64,000 nt of DNA. Origin: Zanthoxylum bungeanum (lineage: Eukaryota > Streptophyta > Magnoliopsida > Sapindales > Rutaceae). This document shows, piece by piece, positions 11,953-23,001 of this stretch; within the stretch, counting starts at the first letter, position 1, and each line of letters starts with the position of its first letter. Below the pieces are notes generated by a model. The model did not search any database, was not told the origin of the DNA, and was given only the letters and a program-made list of their open reading frames with translations. The stretch spans positions 62,001-126,000 of the forward strand of contig SKCR01035568.1 of NCBI GenBank assembly GCA_019454045.1, in the 5' to 3' direction. Both the position numbers and the translations under genes were made by a program.

Positions 11953-13932
11953 TGTTGGACAATTATGACCCATAGCGTCACTATTTGTACAGATCATGGT
12001 GTTGTTGTACAAATTAACTATGTGACAAGGAGATTGCACTCTTATCATTTGTGATTAGATCACCTAGATGTATAAATGATAGGAGGTCCCTATGATTAGT
12101 TCCTGGATTGAGATGATATTAGACAGTATCAGTCCACGAAGGATTAATTATTAAATAATCCATAGTCGTAGTATTATCGAGATTGGACATCGATAATGCG
12201 GAATAGACTAGTATTACACTTGTGCGCGTTGTGGGAGCACAACGACATAGTTCTCATATATTTAAGTATTGGATACTTATGCAAGTGTAATAGGAGGTTG
12301 TGTTTTACCGATGGTACGGAAAACAGCTTCGCTCTGGATAGACCCCTCGGAATTCCATTGGTAGTATGACTATATGTCTATGGAAGTCCGAAATCAGTGT
12401 AGGTGTATTTGGTCTTAACCTGAGACTTGCACCGCTAATACTTGCGACAATCAATATGCTTTGGTTTTGGTCGTCCAGGGCTTTAACCGGTTCTGTGTAC
12501 GCCTCTGCTGGGTATATTGAGAATCGTAGTGTATTGGGTGTGATGTCAAGACGGAAGTATCACTCCAGTCATAGTGGAGATGATATGACTAGGTCATGTT
12601 CATCCGATTATAGAGACTAGTTACCATACATCCGACATGTGCTTCGTACGGGGCAGACATAATTCCAGCCCCAAGCCTAGCACGTGACATCTGATACTGG
12701 ATCGCTATACGCAATACTACGTATACTACGCCTGACATAGATTATATATTCCAGTAAGAATATTTCTGGAGAATTGGATAGGCACGGTGCTTTGCTAGAA
12801 GCCAACCATGTCTTGTAAATCGGTAAGCGCGTGGTACGAGGTACGTACGTATTCGGATATCCAGGGATCTCTTGGGCCGCTTCCCAAAGATTCACCGATG
12901 ACAGTTGATTTAAATTAGAAAATTAATCTGGGATTAATTAAGAGAGAGAAAATTAATCTGGGATTAATTGAGGCATTATTTAATCTGGGATTAAATGTGT
13001 TCGGAAGAGAGAGAACGCGATTAATTTGGAATTAATCGGTAAAATAAATTTAATAGTTAAATTTGATTTTTCTATTTAATTTATTCGTATGGCCTAAAAT
13101 TAATATATCGGATATATTAATATGAATTGGATTTCATTACGAAATTAAAGTTGGACTTTAATACGAACTAACGAATTAATTTAGAATTAATTCGTAAACG
13201 ACGTTCGTAATATATTTGCGAGGCATCGTTATTTAATTAAATTAGATTTAATTATTTAGTGACGAAAGTTCGTTTAATCGGATTAAACGGATCCGAGCCG
13301 CGACAAATATTCGTAGAGACCTTTCTTTTGAATTTTGAATTCAAAAGAGTGTGGGGCCCACTTCAGATGTGTGAAGTGGTAGTTGAGAGAGTAGTTGGCA
13401 ATTATGCCAAAACCACTTGCTTTTCAACTACATGGTTTTGGTTTTTGGAAAACCAAGACCAAACTACCAAGTTTGGGTGAAAATGGTAAAACCCTTTTAC
13501 CAAATCTAACTCTTTGACTTCTAACACAACACTTGGAACAAAAGAAAACCCTAAGAACACCATTTATGGGCGTGAGCTTCCTTACTCCCTCTCTTTGATT
13601 TTGTTGCAAAATCAACAAAGCTAGCACTTCAAGAAATCAACTAAGGTGATAGGGAAACCAACTGAAAGCTTGGAATCAACACAAAGGTTGGATCTTGGAG
13701 ATCTTCATTCAAACAACTCAAAGCTTGGAATCAACACAAAGGTTGGATCTTGGAGATCTTCATTCACAACTCAAAGCTTGGAATCAACACAAAGGTTGAA
13801 TCTTGGAGATTTTCTTCTCAAAATTTTAAAAGCTCAAATCCGTTCAATGTAAGTAATTCCGCAACTTATAATGAATTTATGAACACCTTTTCTTGCTTAT
13901 TAGATCCTTGTCATGTTCTAGGAACACTAACA
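11953..13932 (+). repeat. 3' LTR of element A
   Basis: About 1.98 kb, TGTTGGAC...ACTAACA, followed by the ATTAT target duplication. It matches the last pass of the 5' LTR closely. Between about 12920 and 13200 it has a run of short perfect inverted repeats, each with a 3-nt centre (for example AATTAATC-TGG-GATTAATT at 12921-12939). The run recurs in every LTR of the family. Confidence 0.9.
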
Positions 13933-13937
13933 ATTAT

Positions 13938-14730
13938 GTGCATGAAAAATATGTAAGGGCGTTCGAATGTCCAACGAACGCGTAGGTAAAAATTTGATTT
14001 TTTGTATGAACATTCAAACGCGTATTTAAATGCAAATCGAACGTAAGTCTTCTGCCAAAGAATGTTCGAACGCGTCTTCAATTGCAACACGAACGTAAAC
14101 CTTCTGGAATATTTCGTTCAACACATTTTCGAACGCTGCACGAACGTAAATTCTCTGGAACATTTCATTCGAATGCGTTCTCGAACGCTACACGAACGTG
14201 AACTCTCTGGAACACTTTGTTCGAACATGTTTACGAGCGCTACACGAACATGAACTCACTGGATAGTTTCGTTCGAATGAAGAAACGAACGTGACACTAA
14301 TGAATTAATCCTGAAATTATTTTTAGATTAAAATAGACTTAGATTATTTTATATTAACTTAGTAAAATCAAATAATGTATTACAATAAACTTGGTAGTAT
14401 ATATTTAAGTTAATATTAGGGGTTTGAATGCCTAAGAGATTCTATTGAGAAAATATTTAAAGGATATTCTGTCAAAAAGGCGATAAGAGCCTAAGTGGTC
14501 AGGGATTTAAGTGGTTACTCTGGACCCCCTCGTCCTCTGGGAATATTCCTTTATTTAATTATCATAAGAAACCTTAGTCGTAAATTAAAAGACTTATGTT
14601 ATTTGGTACTACTGTCCAATATAACAACGAGTGGAATCTTAGTATATCACTTAAACAAGATCATTCGTTGATTGTTGTGCAATTTGTCTTTTGTAGACTT
14701 ATTAATTGCTGTTGGTTTTCCCAGTTACAC
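13938..14730 (+). other. Leader of element G after the A insertion
   Basis: This is the untranslated region of G that resumes after element A and leads to the gag start codon at 14731. It starts with a 52-bp minisatellite listed separately. The remainder (14294-14730) is AT-rich without a recognisable motif. Confidence 0.6.
13999..14293 (+). repeat. About 52-bp minisatellite rich in CGAACG, five to six copies
   Basis: Successive units of 51-54 bp share TTCGAACGCG, CACGAACGT and CTCTGGAACA blocks. The units have drifted, and the last is partial. The array lies in the leader of element G between the A insertion and gag. The motif TTCGAA and its CGAACG neighbours make the units partly self-complementary. 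Confidence 0.75.
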
Positions 14731-14932
14731 ATGGCTAGCGGAAATATCACAGTATCGGTCGCTCATGGAGAAAAAATGGAAAAGTGTTGTAGATCAAACT
14801 TTAGACAGTGGCAAAGCAAAATTTTGTTCTACCTGACAACTCTGCAGTTGGCTAAGTACCTCAAAGATCCTCCGGGTCATATGGAGGGAGAAACGAAAAC
14901 AGCCAAGCAACTACGAGAAGACACATGGTCGT
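14731..14932 (+). pseudogene. gag N-terminal part of element G
   Basis: This starts at ATG and begins MASGNITVSVAHGEK, followed by a region with FRQWQSKILFYLTTL. It is the N-terminal part of a Ty1/Copia Gag (UBN2/DUF4219-type Gag). The frame runs to a tryptophan codon and is then cut by element J. On the other side of J (33931) it resumes in frame with LDDFL. The target duplication GTCGT (14928-14932) lies at the break. Confidence 0.8.
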
Positions 14933-17112
14933 TGTAGGACATAGAAATTGGCGACGCTATTCTAAGCTCGCGGCCCGGTCGGGAGTACGGAGTAGCCCAT
15001 TGGGGACTAAATCGGAGAATAAAGGAGTCACCACCCAGCGTGAACTGGGAAATGATTTAAGGCCACACTCACCCTTCGCAAGGGAAGACCTCAAACCGTT
15101 AGGTTCAGAATGGTCCCTTACTTATGCCACTTGTAATGAACAGATTTATGTGATAATATAACCGAGTCTACACAACATACATTCGTAAGAATAACCTATA
15201 TCTAAGTTTGCATACATAGGAGTAGACCCTATATCTAAGTTTACATGCATAAAAGTAAATCGACATAATGGCAAGCACAGAATTTCATGAACATATTAAA
15301 ATGATAAATACGAAAACATAAATAAATAATAATTTTCTAAACATAAACATTGAAGAGATATAATTAAGCTCCTAATGCGAAAGAAATAACTAAATCATGC
15401 ATGGAAATAACGTGCTATTTCTAATGAACCATGGATAAACACAAGATTAGATAAAACAAGATATGTGTGTTTCTCAAGTAGTACGTGGAATTGTATCCCA
15501 AGTTCAGACCGCACTACCGTCCATTCGGATTTGGCTATGGAATTTATGTCTGGGTTTCCATCCGATATACCACGAGAGATAGCACAAACTCATTCATCCC
15601 ACAACAATAACATACATGAACCAACAATACGCATACGAAGAAATACTAATAAATAATTAAAAAGATGAACGAGAATAAATAAAAGGGTGCCCTCAGGTCC
15701 TATCTTTTAAGTCGCCTCTTGAAAGTGCGTTACGCGGCCGTCATAAGGGTTAATGCTCCGCAACTCCTCTGGTTCACTGGTTCACTATTTTCCTTCGTTG
15801 TTCCACTGTTTTATCTCGGTTTCTTCACTATTTTGGAACGACTTTGCTGCTGTTTTGGGTATTATTTTTGGTGAAATAAATGGACTGTTTTAGGGTTATT
15901 ATGGGTCTGTTTCGGTGATGTTTTGGGGACTTTTTTTTGGTGCCGATTATTGTTCGATTTAAAGGGTGATTTACTCACTATTTTAGATAGTTTCACGTTG
16001 ATGTTGCTCGGTTGGGTGGCTGCTGCTTGGCTTTGTGATTGTCGATGGAGAGGGGCTGTTTTGTGAGGCTATCAGTGTGTCGTGAGTGTCTTTTTGAATA
16101 GGTAAAGGGTAGTTAGGCATGAGCGATGGGGCTGGTGTCTGGTTGCAAAAGGTTTTAACGTGTGATGGGGAGTTACTTTGGAGCTGTCGGCTGATGGGTT
16201 ATTTGGTCTGCTATGTGGGTTGGCTGAGCGTGTGAAGTGTGAGGAGAGTTTAGTGGCTTTTTGTTTAGAAGTAAGTCAGTTGGTGGGGGTGTGTGCGTGG
16301 CTAAAGGGTTTTGATACTTGATGGCTACTTTTGTTGTTGATTTGATTTGGTCAAATGGGCAGCTTGGTTTGTTGGTCTTGTTGATGTCGTGTCTTTTTTT
16401 CTTTATCATTTTTGGTTTGTGTGGAGATGAGTTTTTATTGCTTGGTGGAGGGCTGATTCATGGCTGTTGAGGGGTTATTTGGTTAGTGTGTGAGAGAGAA
16501 GAGGATGTGAGGAGAGAGGGAACCGATTAGGGTTTATTATTTATTTTGTTGTGTTGTTGATGAGCCGAGGGAGAGAGAGGCGTGAGTGATGGAGAGAGGC
16601 TAAGGGTTTCTTTCTTTTAGTGTTTTTTTTTCATGAATAAGCTATAGGGTGAAAGGTTTGGTTTATGTCTTTTTTTATAGGAGATGATTAGGGTTGTCCT
16701 TATTTGGGTAGGAAATAAATCATGCAATCATGGGGGTATCTTTTAATTAGTGTGCTATAAGGAAAAGATCCATTGAATTAGGAAGGTGATTTGTTTTAGT
16801 TTAGGAAAGGGATTTATGGGATTTGATTTGACTTATTTAGTTTAGGCATGTGATTTGATTTGATTTATTTAATTTGGGAAGGTGATTTGATTATTTAATA
16901 TGTTGGATATTTTGGATTGGGCTTGGAGGCTTGGGCGTGTGGCTTGGCCTTTTTGGTGGGCTTGGCCGTGTAGGTTGTTGGTGTGTGGGCTTGGTATGGG
17001 TTGCAGGGGTTTTGGGCCGAGAATAACTGTTAAAATAGAGACTAATCGAGGGAACCCGAGGCTAAGCAAACGAATTAAATCTAGCGAGGTATTGAGTTTT
17101 CCCTTCCGACGT
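14933..17112 (-). repeat. 3' LTR of element J (part shared with the 5' LTR)
   Basis: It matches 31581-33838 along its whole length, with scattered substitutions and small gaps. The match stops where the left copy enters the 43-bp minisatellite. The right copy instead continues 87 bp to a clean CCTACA end. The true U3 end of this LTR is therefore hidden in or beyond the array; a CCTACA at 18147-18152 is one candidate. Confidence 0.75.
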
Positions 17113-17114
17113 CT

Positions 17115-18000
17115 GTGGGATTCATTCCCGAAACTGCTAACAACATGGGCCTCGCCCTGGGATTCATTCCTGAAACTGCTGACAACTTGGGCCTCGACCC
17201 TAGGATTTATTCCTGAAACCGCTGACAATGTGGGCCTCGACCCTGGGATTTATTCCTAAAACTGCTGACAACTTGGGCCTCGACCCTGGGATTCATTCCC
17301 GAAACTATTGACAACGTGGGCCTCGACCCTGGGATTCATTCCCGAAACCGTAGACAATGTGGGCCTCGACCCTGGGATTCATTCTCGAAACTGCTGACAA
17401 CGTGGGCCTCGACCGTAGGATTCATTCCCGAAATCGATGACAATGTTGGCCTCGACCCTGGGATTCATTCCCGAAACTGCTGACAACGTGGGCCTCGACC
17501 ATGGGATTCATTCCCGAGACTGCTGATAATATGGACCTCGACCCTAGGATTCATTCTCGAAACTGCTGACAACGTGGGCCTCGACCCTATGATTCATTCC
17601 CGAAACTGCTGACAACGTGGGCCTCGACCTTGGGATTCATTCCCGAAACCGCTGACAATGTGGGCCTCGACCTGGGGATTCATTACCAAAACTGCTGACA
17701 ACGTGGGCCTCGACCCTGGGATTCATTCCCGAAACTGCTGACAATATGGGCCTCGACCCTGGGATTCATTCCCAAAACTGCTGATAGTGTGGGCCTCGAC
17801 CCTGGGATTCATTCCCAAAACTGCTGATGGTGTGGGCCTCGACCTTGTGATTCATTCCCAAAACTGTTGATAATGTGGGCCTCGACCGTGGGATTCATTC
17901 CCGAAAACTGCTGATAATGTGGGCCTCGACCCTGGGATTCATTCCCTAAAACTGCTGATAATATGGGCCTCGACCCTGGGATTCATTCCCGAAACTGCTT
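17115..18000 (-). repeat. 43-bp minisatellite, about 21 copies
   Basis: The phrase GGGATTCATTCCCGAAACTG, followed by a CTGACAACGTGGGCCTCGAC-like phrase, recurs about 21 times with a 42-44-bp period (counted by eye). It is confined to the left LTR region of element J and is absent at the matching point of the right LTR (33838). Arrays at this place fit the known habit of Tat/Ogre elements to grow tandem repeats in their 3' untranslated region. The open frames through it are a by-product of the period. Confidence 0.9.
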
Positions 18001-19573
18001 GTCTTTGTCGCGTTTTCCTTTTCTTCAAAACCTGCGAACAAAAACAAAACAAAAAATTGCGTGCCTGTGACGTTTATGCATGTATGCATGAATGTATTTC
18101 CTATTCCGATGGGTTAGGCCTTCCGTGTGCTCCTTGGTGTGATTTGCCTACAAATGTCTCTGGTCGCCCCATTGGTCTGCTTATAATTTCCTTCTGCTGG
18201 TTCTTTTCCGGTAATTGTTCAGTTCTCTTTGGTCCCCTGACTCAAGATTCTGTTATGTCCCTTATTCGCGGGGTGGTAGACTGGTCGCCCCTATACTTGG
18301 CTTAGCTTTCTGCTCTTTGCTACTTGCACTAGGTCAAAGTAGATCATGTGATGTGACGTTTCCATACCAACATATTATAATACCTCTTACGAAATAGTCC
18401 CAATAGTTATACATATTGTTGCCCTCAAAGAATGCCTAGTATTGAAACCAGAGAACCTTCAAAACATTCAATGCAACTCAAATCCAAGTCTTTGAATAAA
18501 TTATCTAAGCCAGACTCAAAGTGTGTGCGCGCAAAATTTCCTTTGCAGATTCATCCCCAGGTAAGCCAACTCAATGATTTCGTCAAAAAAATTGGGATCG
18601 ATGGGTCAAACCAATCTAGTTGTCTCAATTATGCCCTGCAGTTGCTTTTCTGTGCTCAATGTGGTATGGTTTTCTTTCTCTTTTGTCTCTTTTTTTTCTT
18701 TTCGTCTTGAACTTTTTTTTTCTTTTTTTTTCCACACACCTACCCTTTAAGGTAGCAATTCTCCTCATGGTGGTCCTAATACTCGCCCATGGGTAGCTTC
18801 ATGCTTATCGGTTATAGGTGGTTTATATTTTCTTCTTTAGAGAATTTTCTTAGGTTTCCAACCATACCACATATCGTAACACAAGTAAGTCAGAATGGAC
18901 AACTAGGTGAACGGTCATTCATCGATCCGCGATCTCTTCAACTAATCACCTTGCCGACTACTCAGGCTTTCACTGCTAAGATCCTATAATTAAGTGCTCG
19001 CAAGTCTAGTCAAGATCAACCACTCAAAATATCGGATGAAAGTACATCTCACACTCATCGTTTCTAAGGTTCCAACCTAGGGCAAACAATTTCATCATCG
19101 GACTCATGCTTAACTTTTGAGGAGAAAAACTCGAACAAGTAGGCAAAATCAATGTCTTTATTAGTAAAAATGTAGGATTGCAATCAAATAAACCAGGGAA
19201 AATATATTCATCGTCTGTAGCATTGTCTTCTTCCTCAGCCTATGGTTCTTCACTGCTGCCATCCCCTATCCCTATGCAAGAAGCTCGGTGGTTGAGAGTT
19301 TTGAGGACAAAGGTTTCGGGTATGCCGGAGTTGATCATGTAGGTAGGTGGTGGGACGAAATGGTAGTTAGGCAGGGGATTTGTTTTTGTGTTGGGTTTTT
19401 CTCTTTCTGGGTCAGGTATTTTATGGGAGTCAATGAGGTCTTGGATCTCATGCCTAAGGCGGGCAGTTTTCCATTTCGTGGCCTTTTTGCTGATTGAAGT
19501 AACAGTATAGGTTTAAGTCGTAGTAGTGTGGCACAGGGTTTGGAATTGGTCTAGGTTCTAAAGGTTTAACGAG
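18001..19573 (-). other. 3' non-coding region of element J
   Basis: This lies between the minisatellite and the gag remnant on the minus strand. Around 19480-19570 the minus strand encodes a phrase like PLEPRPIPNPVPHYY, which belongs to the linker after Tat-type gag; the frame is then lost. Poly-pyrimidine runs lie at 18690-18735. I see no RT, RNase H or integrase signature, so pol appears deleted. Confidence 0.5.
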
Positions 19574-20570
19574 TCATTGGCTCTTCAGCTTTTCAAACAC
19601 CTTTGACAATGGTCTACCAAGATCGGAGAATCGCCTATTTTTTATGGCAGTGACCTCAGCAGTAGTGGGCTTGGCCTCAGAAGGCCCCCCAAAATTCCTT
19701 ATATTCTGGCCATAGAACTTTCTGTTCTCAACTTCTTCCTCCTCAATATCCATAACAGTCTCCCTCAACTGTCGAAAATCACCAATCATAGAGGTCATCC
19801 TCCTCAGCTTGCCGTAAATAGAGGGCTTAGTACCCTTGATGATCATTTTGATCTGATCCTTCTCCGAGGGCCGAGTCTGTATCTTCAGAAGCCGGCCCCT
19901 CCAGCGATCTACATAATCCTTGAAGCTCTCTTTCAGCTTTTGTTTGACATTCTCCAAGTTGCGAAGCGACAAGTCGATCTCCAGATCCGTGACATACTGA
20001 TTTAGAAAGGACTCCGCCAATTCCCTCCAATCATCATTGACCTTCCTTTCAAGGACATGATACCAAACCACAGGTGCCCCCTAAAGCGACATCATGAACA
20101 TCTTCTGAACTTGACGCTTCGACAGACCCATTGAACTCATCACAGAAACATACTGTCAGAGATGGACCATCGGATCCCCCGTTCCCATTGAACTTGGCTA
20201 TGTAAGGCATCTTGAACTGCGAAGGCAGCTGCTCTTCGAAAGTCATCACATCATAGTCTAGCAAATCTTCATGTTTACCCTTCAGCTTGCGGGTAACTGA
20301 ATCTACCCGATCGCAGAGTTTCTGCAACTCTACTTGAGACCCGGCTATCCTTCCTGCGCCATACTCAGCCACATCATCATCAAAGAAAGGGATTTCATCA
20401 CTCATCCTGTTCGGAGGTTCCTCACGCCTCATATTCTCAGAGCCTCCCCCAGCGCGGGGCATAGCCATATTAGCCATAACGGTGGTCAAAGTTTGCAACT
20501 GTTCGATAACCTTGGTGAGACTAGTCTCCAGCTGATCCATACGAGATCCCTCGTCTTCTGATTCGCTCAT
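19574..20570 (-). pseudogene. gag remnant of element J (Tat-type Gypsy)
   Basis: The N-terminal part starts MSESEDEGSRMDQLETS, contains a coiled-coil-like stretch and the phrase FKMPYIAKFNGNG, and is the start of a Ty3/Gypsy Gag. After a frameshift near 20070-20160 it continues as VVWYHVLERKVNDDWRELAE and KESFKDYVDRWRG. These are typical of the retrotrans_gag domain of Tat-lineage elements. The frame then stays open for about 165 codons to a stop. No zinc knuckle is seen. It is read leftward, in the direction set by the primer-binding site, and is broken by at least one shift. Confidence 0.75.
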
Positions 20571-20933
20571 GTTCGCTAACGGCCTTTTGACGAGTCTTCC
20601 CTATTCTCTAACCCAACGGGTATCTATGGTGTCTTTTAAAACTTTTAGTCAGCATATATGCGTGCGATGCATGAAATATATGAGTCCGTCAAAGTTTTCA
20701 TACAAGTTGGCCCATTATCAGTTTAAAACATTCAATCATACTATTGCGAGGTGTAAACTTGTCCCAGTTGAAAAAGGCCCAACAGGTTTACACTTTCGCG
20801 ATAACGTGGCTAAATAACTTCAAATGATACGGGGCCCAAACACACAGTGGCCCATCAACATTTTAGAAGCTTTTGGCCCAATTGTCATAAGACACAAACT
20901 CGTCCCAGTTTAAATGGCCCAACAAGTTCACAG
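20571..20933 (-). other. Element J leader next to gag, ending at the B insertion
   Basis: This is short non-coding sequence on the 5' side of the J gag. Phrases such as TGGCCCAACA recur (near 20710, 20780 and 20910). It ends at CACAG (20929-20933), the target duplication of element B. Confidence 0.5.
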
Positions 20934-22988
20934 TGTTAGGTTTTATCTAGGTCCCAAGATCAAACAAGACATGAAATCATGTGTAAATACATCAACGGAG
21001 GTAGCGGAATACTCACATCGATCGGTTGAGAGACGCGGCAAGCAACAAAACTTGAAAAACCCCACTGTTTTGGGCGTGAACTGCAGTGAAGAAGTTCACT
21101 GTTTTGGCTTCAAATTTGGTCCTTCGTCAAGCTCCAAGCTTCGTCGAACGGATCCCGCCTCATGGTGAACCTCCCTAACACCTTCACAAGTCTCGTAAGT
21201 GTGCTAGCACTTGTGTTTTTGCAACAAAAACCACTCATTGCCTCCCTTGAAGCTCACGGAAGTGAGCTGTGTAGAAGAAAGATAAACAGCCCCTTGGGCG
21301 TGATTGATGGAGAGAAAAGGAGGAGAAGGTTATGGTTGATTAGTATTGAATTACCAAAATGCTTTATATATTTTTCCAAAATTAATAAGCATTTACCATT
21401 TTAATTTTTCAAATAAAGTAAATGGTAATGGCTCTCACCCACCAACACTATTCCAACAACACCCATCACTATTCAATGTCACTTTAAAAGTGACTTGAGT
21501 GTGTCTATCAATCAATCAATTCAATCACATCAATACAATCACTCATTCAAAGTTGACTTTTTGATTTGACGCTTGATGTGACTTGCGTCGCCGCACTCGA
21601 ATTCGAAATACGAATGCGCTCGCATCACACTCGGGCTCGGGTTCGCTAATTCCCAATTAGCGAATTTTCCGTTGCGTCGTAATTAAATGATTACGCCTAG
21701 CGAATTCACTATTCACGTCGCTAACGAATTAATTCTAAATTAATTCGTTCGCCCGAATTAAAATCTAATTTTAATTCCGCGTCGAAATCTAATTTCGTTT
21801 AATATATCGAATATATTAATTAACGATTAATTCTAAATTAATCATTCTCTCTCTTTAGACGATATTTTATCCCAGATAAAATATCTCCGTAATTAATCCT
21901 AGATTAATTTTCTCTCTCTTCTATATAATCCCAGATTATTAATGAGTGCGAGTTATGCGTCATCGGTGTATTATCGGGAAGCGACCCATGAGATCCCCGG
22001 ATAGTTCGGCAGTAAATACGGTCGTCGGAGTATCCGAATCACGTACGTACCAAGTACTACGTTCTACCAATTTACGAGACAAGATCGGCTTCTAGCAAAG
22101 CACGAAGTCTACCCATTCTCCGGTCATATTCATCTAAGAATATTTAAGATCTATATCAAGCGTATTATACCAGTATTATGTATATCGGCCCAGTATCGGA
22201 TAGTCACGTGCTAGGGCTGGGGCTGGATAAGTGTCTGCCCCGTCCGAAGCACATATCGGATGTCTGGTAACTAGTCTCTATAATCGGATATACATGACCT
22301 TGTCATAATATCCCGATGGCCGGCCAGCACTTAAGAGCACTAATACCGTATCCTGCGTGACATCATCTCCACTATGACTGGAGTGATACTTCCGTCTTGA
22401 CATCACCCCAATACTCTACGATTCTCAATATACCCAGCATTGGCGTACACAGAACCGGTTAGAGTCCTAGACGACCTCAACTAAAGTATATTGATTGTCG
22501 TAAGCATTAGCGGTGCAAGTCTCAGGTTAAGACCATACACACACCCTGATGTCGGACTCCCATAGACACATAGTCATAATACCAATGGGATTCCGAGGGG
22601 TCTATCCAGAGCGAAGCTGTTTCCCGTACCATCGGTGAAACACAACCTCCTATCGCACTTGCATAAGTATCCATACTTAATATATATGAGAACTATGCCG
22701 TTGTGCCCTCACAACGCGCACAAGTGCAATACTAGCCTATTCCGCATTATCGATGTCCAGTCTCGATAATACTCCGACTAGGGATATTTAATGATTAATC
22801 CTTCGTGGACTGATACTGTCTCATATCATTCTCAATCCAGGAACTAATCATAGGGACCTCTCTTCATTTATATATCTAAGGTGATCTAATCACAAATGAT
22901 GAGTGCAATTTCCTTGTCACATAGTTAATTTGTACAACAACACTATGATCTGTACAAATAGTGACGCTATGGGTCATATTATCCAACA
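20934..22988 (-). repeat. 3' LTR of element B
   Basis: About 2.06 kb, ending (in element sense) CCTAACA at the left and starting TGTTGGAT at 22988. It contains the array of 3-nt-centred inverted repeats around 21650-21920, as in its partners. Confidence 0.9.
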
Positions 22989-23001
22989 ATCTCCCACTTG
23001 G
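22989..23001 (-). other. Polypurine tract of element B
   Basis: On the minus strand CCAAGTGGGAGAT immediately precedes the 3' LTR. It is the same as in A and C. Confidence 0.8.

Larger units (their letters stand above)
2288..13932 (+). mobile_element. Element A: complete but decayed long-LTR Copia retrotransposon
   Basis: It is flanked by a perfect 5-bp target duplication ATTAT (2283-2287 and 13933-13937). The ends are TGTTGGACAA and ACACTAACA. A primer-binding site similar to the initiator Met-tRNA follows the 5' LTR, and a polypurine tract (AAGTGGGAGAT) precedes the 3' LTR. The interior holds gag, integrase, reverse transcriptase and RNase H remnants in Copia order, all broken. The roughly 2-kb LTR beginning TGTTGGA and the polypurine tract resemble the Angela/BARE group, but that lineage call is inference. 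It belongs to the same family as elements B and C. Confidence 0.9.

Noticed and set aside
16869..17259. Overlapping 119-codon frames on both strands at the start of the 43-bp array
   Set aside because: They arise from the repeat period in the minisatellite and have no protein features.
17115..18000. CRISPR-like look of regularly spaced repeats
   Set aside because: The units are head-to-tail without unique spacers, in a plant retroelement; this is a minisatellite.
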